DNA of 64,000 bases, taken from NCBI GenBank assembly GCA_017619655.1, contig JAFZRV010000010.1, forward strand, positions 1 to 64,000, in the 5' to 3' direction. The DNA comes from Bacteroidales bacterium (GTDB lineage: Bacteria; Bacteroidota; Bacteroidia; Bacteroidales; UBA932). Both the position numbers and the translations under genes were made by a program. Below are positions 57,801-64,000 of this stretch, in pieces (within the stretch, counting starts at the first letter, position 1; the number at the start of each line of letters is the position of its first letter). The notes under the pieces were generated by a model. It was not told where the DNA came from. It saw only the letters and a list, made by a program, of their open reading frames with translations, and made no database searches.

Positions 57801-57967
57801 TGATCGACAATCTCCGCATCTATGCTTCCATGGATGACTGGTTCACCTTCACCAAGTATCCGGGCTTCGATCCCGAGATCGTGGGCGTGGGTGCCTCGAT
57901 GGGCGTCGACAAAGGTAACTATCCGACCTCCAAGAAGGTGGTCTTCGGTGTCAACATCACTTTCTAA
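54848..57967 (+). CDS. SusC/RagA-type TonB-linked outer-membrane receptor
   Basis: The 1039-residue protein has a signal peptide (ending SLSAQ), a CarboxypepD_reg-like domain (about 28-110, SGTVVDDYDEPLMGVGV), then the SusC-type plug (ETIVVGYGVQKKSDVTGAI, TPAIRVRGISSN, GAEAGNGVVMITTRKG; short motifs) and a beta-barrel to the end. It imports the glycan captured by the SusD partner encoded 12 bases downstream. Confidence 0.97.
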   Translation: MRKSLFKRLALASVTLLLGWSLSAQSLVTLSGTVVDDYDEPLMGVGVIQQGTTNGVATDLDGNYSITVPAGTVVEFSYIGFKAQTFVAEKTMTLNVKLLPDTEMLEETIVVGYGVQKKSDVTGAISQVKSEDIANRTITSPEAALQGKTAGVQAFASSARPGATPAIRVRGISSNNDANPLYVVDGRLTTSIAGIDPNDIESMEVLKDGASAAIYGAEAGNGVVMITTRKGKGDGKISYSYQLSSQSLGKTPKVMNSEQFLQYYLEKGTISLNDVYGKWDQHTNTDWLGASYENSFMHHHNLTFQAGNDQGSLYISGSYLNNNGMFVGDADVYDRVTGMVNASWKFKPWLDVQTNNQVEYYKSRSISEGSDYGSAVLAALQLDPMTPVVYEKGQEPDFILDYLEQGKVLLTDEQGRIYGISQFNLSENVNPLVQRDRAYSVGKGFNINGSTALNLRPIKELTITSRLGYRFSSSDSYGYSHDYFVNEGYAKQYYMSISASASNSMYYQWENFINWSHQFGKHTVSAMAGTSYSQTRSYSASAGISGSDTGGVIDFGIKRDDPLFYYISQATPTATKSVGGGVENFSRKNSYFGRVGWNFLNKYNVQATFRADAADLSVLPKPMRWGFFPSVSGGWTISEENFFAPIKHAVSFAKLRVSWGQNGSIAGLGGYAYANDITSTGQYPTGLQNIDGSYQYIIGYAPSMSGNQELKWETSEQFNVGLDMRFLRDRLTVSFDWFDKKTKDLIVTGITTSTIVGVSASPMNAGNVDNKGIELELRWRDQFGEFNYSIAGNFSTLRNRVTYLHPTLKDGLSGVGVRNYGTVTRFEIGYPAWHLYGYEFAGIEPTTGEALFNHYNEDGTLAGTTTDPADADKRHLGSGIPTYNYGITLNASWKGIDFLVFGAGAGGNQILNALNNIDYTSNRLTCLTEDRWTPTHTNGTMPAAGAANYAKFLTSSGVVMDAAYFKIKQIQLGYNFPKNLLKKALIDNLRIYASMDDWFTFTKYPGFDPEIVGVGASMGVDKGNYPTSKKVVFGVNITF

Positions 57968-57979
57968 TCCGACTGCCTT

Positions 57980-59548
57980 ATGAAAACGAAATATATCCTT
58001 CTTACTTTTCTGACGGCCGTCATGGCCCTGTCTTCCTGCGACAGTCTGCTCGATATCCCCCGCAAGGGCGCCATCGACTACAATACCTACTACAAGACGG
58101 ACGATGAGATCGAGTCCGGCGCCATCACCATGTACAGCGACGTCCGTGGCTGGTACTACAACGTGATGCTCGTCAAGAACATCATCTCCGACGACTATTA
58201 TGCCGGCGGCGCCGCCCACGGCGACAACGTGGACATGGACGCCCTCGGCGAGTTCGGCTTCAATTCCGAGACCGGCCAGATCGAAAGTTCGTTCTCCGGC
58301 TACTACGGCCTGATCTATCACGCCAACGTAATCCTCGGCCACATCGATCCGACACAGAGCGAAGCAGCGGCACGCGCCGTGGCTGAGGCACACCTGTTCC
58401 GCGGCTGGGCTTACTTCGAGCTCACCACCCTCTGGGGCAACCCGCCGATCGTGGACCATGAGCTGGCTCCGTCCGAGTATGCACAGCCCAATGCCAGCAC
58501 CGAAGACCTCTGGGCCCTCATCGAGAGCGACCTGAGCTATGCCGTCAACTCCGGCAAGCTGGCGCAGAAGTCTTCCCTCAACGACAACACCACCTGGCGT
58601 GCTACCAAACAGTTCGGCCAGGCCCTTCTGGGCAAGGCCTATCTGTGGATGGCCAAGGAACTCGGCGACAATTCCTACTATAAGAAATCCGCCGACATGT
58701 GCGCCGCCGTCATCAATTCGGGCCTCTACGATCTCTTCACCGCAGCTCCTTACGGTGACCAGCGCAACCAGGCCTACAAGATGAACTGCGAAGACCTCTT
58801 CGAGAGCATCCGCGTCAACGACCTGGACAACCAGTTCGACAACTTCGATTTCTATGGTGCCATGGTGAGCTGGCGCAGCTCCGGTTCCGAGATGACCATT
58901 CCTTCCGATGTCGCCTGCACCGGTGGCTGGGGCTTCATGGTGCCGACCGAGGACCTGCTCAAAACCTTCGAGTCTTACGAGGGCAAGAACAGCTACCGTC
59001 GTACGGAAACCCTGAAGACCTATCAGGAACTCCGTGAAATGGGCGTTGTCTGGAATATGACCACGCTTTCGACCGGTATCTTCAACTGGAAGGGCCGCTT
59101 CATGAGCGACGAAATCTCCTACTATGCCATGGTCAACACCAAGAACCCGCTCTGGATGCGTCTGGCGGAGGTGCTGCTGATCGGCGCCGAGGCCAGCTAT
59201 ATGTCCGGCGACGTGGCTACCGCTACGAACTATATTAATCGGATCCGCACCCGTGCCCAGTTGCCCGCCGTCAACGGTGTGGACCTGGAGACCATCAAGA
59301 CCGAGAAACGCCTGGAACTCTGCGGTGAGGGCCAGCGCTTCCAGGACCTGCTTCGTTGGGGCGATGCCGCCGAACGGTTGAAAGACATGGGTAAAGACTA
59401 TCCGAAGATGGAACCCAACGGTGCAGTGACGTATGTGCCGAGCGGCCGTTCCGTCTATGGTTTCAAGCCGGGCAAGCATGAACGTCTGCCTTATCCTTAC
59501 ACGGAAGTTATGCTCAATGAGAACATTGATCAGAACCCGGGTTATTGA
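57980..59548 (+). CDS. SusD/RagB-type glycan-binding lipoprotein
   Basis: The 522-residue lipoprotein has a lipobox LSSC followed by DSLLDIPRKG, the usual start of mature SusD proteins, helical TPR-like repeats (EAHLFRGWAYFELTTLWGN) and the C-terminal SusD region (NRIRTRAQLPAVNGVDLETIKTEKRLEL, kept short as IKTEKRLELCGEGQRF). It forms the lid of the SusC channel and binds the glycan at the cell surface. Confidence 0.96.
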   Translation: MKTKYILLTFLTAVMALSSCDSLLDIPRKGAIDYNTYYKTDDEIESGAITMYSDVRGWYYNVMLVKNIISDDYYAGGAAHGDNVDMDALGEFGFNSETGQIESSFSGYYGLIYHANVILGHIDPTQSEAAARAVAEAHLFRGWAYFELTTLWGNPPIVDHELAPSEYAQPNASTEDLWALIESDLSYAVNSGKLAQKSSLNDNTTWRATKQFGQALLGKAYLWMAKELGDNSYYKKSADMCAAVINSGLYDLFTAAPYGDQRNQAYKMNCEDLFESIRVNDLDNQFDNFDFYGAMVSWRSSGSEMTIPSDVACTGGWGFMVPTEDLLKTFESYEGKNSYRRTETLKTYQELREMGVVWNMTTLSTGIFNWKGRFMSDEISYYAMVNTKNPLWMRLAEVLLIGAEASYMSGDVATATNYINRIRTRAQLPAVNGVDLETIKTEKRLELCGEGQRFQDLLRWGDAAERLKDMGKDYPKMEPNGAVTYVPSGRSVYGFKPGKHERLPYPYTEVMLNENIDQNPGY

Positions 59549-59568
59549 TACATTAAAGAATGAATACC

Positions 59569-61275
59569 ATGAAAAGAACATTCATTATAAGTTTGATGGC
59601 GGCCGCTTTGGCCTTCGTTTCCTGCACCAGCACCGCGCTGGATCCGCTGACCGGCGTGTTCCCGGATGCACAGGAGCCCGTCCTGACCACCCTCAACTCG
59701 TCTTCCTTTGAGAAGACCGCGACCAACCGCATCTTCACGCTGTCCTTCAGCGGTAACGGCGGCGCCTCCGTCGAGGTGAGCCTCGTGGGTGCGCGTGCCC
59801 AGTACTATCTCGAATCCAACGTGTATGGCCCGGGCGAGGGCACCGGTTGCTTCCTGGTCGGTCCGACGACCATCAACGGCAAGACGGTCAAGTCCGGTAA
59901 CATCACCGTCCAGAAAAAAGCCGGTGACCTCTATAAACTGATCTTTGTCCTCTTCGACACCGACGGCACGCCGTACCGCACCAAATGGGAAGGCGACATC
60001 GTCTACGAACCCGATCCGGAGCCGGTCACGCTGACGAAACTCCTGATTGCGCAGGCCAACGCCGGTACGGTAACGTTCAAGCTGGGTACCAGTGACATGA
60101 CGATCGACGGCATGGGTACGCCCACTGGCGACGGCTATGCCCTGACGGCTGATGTCTACAGCACCGACGGCGTCCTGCACGAAGGCGTCTATACGGCAGC
60201 CCCCGACCACGACAATGTCGGCCCCGGCCAGTATGCACCCGGCTACGAGTATGACCTCAGCGAGTGGGGCCTGGGCATCATGCACTGGGGCACCTGCTGG
60301 TGGGCCGGCGAAGCCTGCACGCACATCAACCAGGAACCCATCACGGTCGAAAAGAAGGGCTCCAAGTTTGTCATCACCTGGGGCTCCGAGGAGACCTATC
60401 CGCACTGGGCTACCTTCACCGGTGAGATTCCGGAACTGAGCCCGTCCGCTCCGGCAGAGCCTGATTACAGCTACACGGATGAACTGAGCGATCCTGTCGA
60501 TGAGACCTTCGCACCGGTTGCCGGCGTCAAAACCCACAACCTGACCCTCAAGAACAAGGCGGGTGAAGAAGTGGCCTGGTTCCAGTTGGTGCTCAAGGAA
60601 GGCGACAGCAACTATGCCGGCGACTATGTCTGCAAGGAATATGCGCACGAGGACCACACCTTCGGCAACGGCTATGACCTGAGACCTTATGGCATGGATA
60701 TGGTGGGCGGTTCCCGCTACATGAAGAACGGCGAACTCGTCATGATCAATCCGGGTGAGACCCTCAGCATCTCCAAGCTGGGTGACGACATCTGGGAAGT
60801 CAGCGGCAACGGCTTCGACTTCGTATTCGGAACGAGCGGCGGCAGTGGCTTCGACGGCACTTCGCTCACTCAGTTCCTCGGATCGGCCGACTACACGGGC
60901 TACGGCATCAACCTGGCCGGTGTGGATCTGGGTACCGACGGGATTACCGTGACGGCCGGCGCCTGGGGCAATACCTACGGCGGCGACGGCAACTACCTGA
61001 AGCTGGAATTCTACTCGACGGACGGCAAACTGGCGCCGGGCAATTATACGGCCTGCGCAGTTGGCGGCACTGTCGGCGAGGGTGAGTTCGGCATCGGCTA
61101 CGACGGCGCATGGGGTGCTTCCGGCACGACCTGGTACACCATGGCCGCCGGCACCGCGACCGGTCAGTATGTGACGGACGGAACGCTGTCCGTGACGCTC
61201 GAGGGCAATGTCTACACCATTACCTTGACCTCGTCGACCATCAACGCACAGTATGTCGGAACACTCTACGAGTAG
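59569..61275 (+). CDS. SusE/F-position surface lipoprotein with repeated beta-modules
   Basis: From the ATG at 59569 (MKRTFIISLMAAAL) the protein has about 568 residues with a lipobox VSC; a start three codons earlier is possible. After about residue 30 it is made of four modules of roughly 100-150 residues. Modules two and four share VYSTDG...G.YTA and a Gly/Trp-rich stretch; one and three share shorter blocks. I recognise no family. Its place after susD and its surface signal suggest glycan binding. Confidence 0.78.
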   Translation: MKRTFIISLMAAALAFVSCTSTALDPLTGVFPDAQEPVLTTLNSSSFEKTATNRIFTLSFSGNGGASVEVSLVGARAQYYLESNVYGPGEGTGCFLVGPTTINGKTVKSGNITVQKKAGDLYKLIFVLFDTDGTPYRTKWEGDIVYEPDPEPVTLTKLLIAQANAGTVTFKLGTSDMTIDGMGTPTGDGYALTADVYSTDGVLHEGVYTAAPDHDNVGPGQYAPGYEYDLSEWGLGIMHWGTCWWAGEACTHINQEPITVEKKGSKFVITWGSEETYPHWATFTGEIPELSPSAPAEPDYSYTDELSDPVDETFAPVAGVKTHNLTLKNKAGEEVAWFQLVLKEGDSNYAGDYVCKEYAHEDHTFGNGYDLRPYGMDMVGGSRYMKNGELVMINPGETLSISKLGDDIWEVSGNGFDFVFGTSGGSGFDGTSLTQFLGSADYTGYGINLAGVDLGTDGITVTAGAWGNTYGGDGNYLKLEFYSTDGKLAPGNYTACAVGGTVGEGEFGIGYDGAWGASGTTWYTMAAGTATGQYVTDGTLSVTLEGNVYTITLTSSTINAQYVGTLYE

Positions 61276-61278
61276 CCG

Positions 61279-63295
<2,017 letters not shown>

Positions 63296-63311
63296 TCAGT
63301 CGAACACGTAT

Positions 63312-63345
63312 AAAAAAAGTCCGGTGTTTGCACCGGACTTTTTTT
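63312..63345. terminator. Bidirectional terminator between convergent esterase genes
   Basis: A perfect 15-bp stem (63312-63326 with 63331-63345), with a tttg loop and A/T-runs on both sides, serves both convergent genes. Confidence 0.93.
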
Positions 63346-63360
63346 TGTCAATATATTCTG

Positions 63361-64000
63361 TTATTTGAACAGCTTCTGCGCGAAGGTATTGAGGTACAGA
63401 CGCCAGTTCGACCAGACGTGGCCGCCGTCAGAGACGAAGTACTCGTGGTCGAGGCCCTGCTCAGTGAGCTTGGCGTGCATTTCCTCGGCACCCTGGAACA
63501 GGAAGTCCGTGTTGCCGCAGGCGAGGAAGTAGAGCTTCACACCGGCTTTCTTGAGGGCAGCGATCTGCTCGGGCGTGGCGCTGCCGGCTGCGGAGAGCGG
63601 GCAGATGTAGTCGAACATCTCCGGATAGAGGATGGAGGCGCTGATGGTGTGGCCGCCGCCCATGGAGAGACCGGCGATCGCACGCGAAGCCGGCTTCGCG
63701 ATGGCGCGGAAATTCTTCTCGATGAACGGGACGATCTCCGTGCAGAGACTCTTCACGTACAGGTCACGGTTCTCGGGAGCACGCCAGTCGATCGGCTTCT
63801 CCGGGATGTTGAGCGTGCGGGCAGCTGCCTGGCCCGGGTTGCCGTTCGGCATGACCACGATCATCGGCTCGGCCAGGCCCTTCTCGATCAGGTTGTCCAG
63901 GATCTGGGCGGTGCGGCCCATCGAGATCCAGGCTTCTTCGTCGCCACCTGCGCCATGGAGCAGATAGAGCACCGGATATTTCTTCTTGGGGTTGTTCTCG
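63361..64000 (-). CDS. CE1-like esterase (partial, 5' end beyond the window)
   Basis: The visible 213 codons encode the catalytic part of a CE1-like esterase: ENNPKKKYPVLYLLHGAGGDEEAW, nucleophile GLSMGGGH and DGGHVWSNW with the His. The start lies beyond 64000, and an upstream E-set domain or signal peptide may exist there. It is convergent with, and close in sequence to, the 62081-63295 gene, which suggests duplication within the locus. Confidence 0.9.
   Translation of the reverse strand, partial: ENNPKKKYPVLYLLHGAGGDEEAWISMGRTAQILDNLIEKGLAEPMIVVMPNGNPGQAAARTLNIPEKPIDWRAPENRDLYVKSLCTEIVPFIEKNFRAIAKPASRAIAGLSMGGGHTISASILYPEMFDYICPLSAAGSATPEQIAALKKAGVKLYFLACGNTDFLFQGAEEMHAKLTEQGLDHEYFVSDGGHVWSNWRLYLNTFAQKLFK

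Noticed and set aside
54884-59581. A 1565-codon open frame on the minus strand across susC and susD
   Set aside because: It mirrors the codon pattern of the real plus-strand genes, which have clear signal peptides and family motifs. GC-rich third positions create such antisense frames.

Overview
The window looks like a chromosomal segment of a moderately GC-rich member of the Bacteroidales, probably a gut or rumen glycan degrader. Supporting signs are paired SusC/SusD outer-membrane proteins, a hybrid two-component regulator, promoters with the Bacteroidetes -7 element TAnnTTTG and a TTG element 19-21 nt upstream, many lipoproteins, a V-type ATPase operon with a DUF2764-like gene, and a sodium-pumping methylmalonyl-CoA decarboxylase whose gamma subunit carries a lamin-tail-like domain. 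No genus can be named from the sequence alone.

Layout. 1-343: end of a 23S rRNA gene, 5S rRNA and terminator, followed by about 430 bp of repeat-rich DNA without a gene. 773-5079: serpin lipoprotein, NhaA antiporter and C69 dipeptidase. 5088-12193: V-type ATPase operon (E, DUF2764-like, A, B, D, I, K in transcription order) on the minus strand, with a consensus promoter at 12228-12258. 12269-14392: VanX-like dipeptidase and MATE exporter. 14455-19012: propionate-type operon (epimerase, carboxyltransferase, gamma, biotin carrier, beta). 19034-25582: YebC, a TPR membrane protein, RecF, a DUF721 protein, PdxB, Ffh and LysA. 25630-28609: tRNA-Ser(GGA) followed by a five-gene minus-strand operon with two small lipoproteins, a DoxX/MauE-thioredoxin fusion, a third lipoprotein and a radical SAM/SPASM enzyme. 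28647-33897: purF-purC, a DUF486 membrane protein, an S41 peptidase lipoprotein and an acyltransferase. 34020-39982: TonB-type beta-barrel protein, LytS-type kinase, LytTR regulator and alpha/beta hydrolase. 40107-46326: methionine block (metY, metH, metF, thioesterase). 46604-64000: polysaccharide utilization locus with GH3 enzyme, hybrid regulator, carboxylesterase, SusC, SusD, a four-module surface lipoprotein and three CE1-type esterases, the last cut by the right edge.

How it works together. Several neighbouring genes use or move sodium: the V-ATPase (rotor subunit with Gln/Glu positions like those of Na+-type rotors), NhaA, and the Na+-pumping decarboxylase that feeds propionate formation. 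The utilization locus is rich in esterases, which fits an esterified plant glycan such as feruloylated or acetylated xylan, although the substrate is inferred.

Most worth a second look: the radical SAM/lipoprotein operon led by a tRNA gene and containing an easily overlooked 51-residue lipoprotein; a dispersed palindromic element at two convergent gene junctions with compensatory stem changes; a composite palindrome upstream of metH; an inverted copy of the 5S 3' end; and three genes whose -7 promoter box lies only 3-4 nt before the ATG, which suggests leaderless mRNAs.
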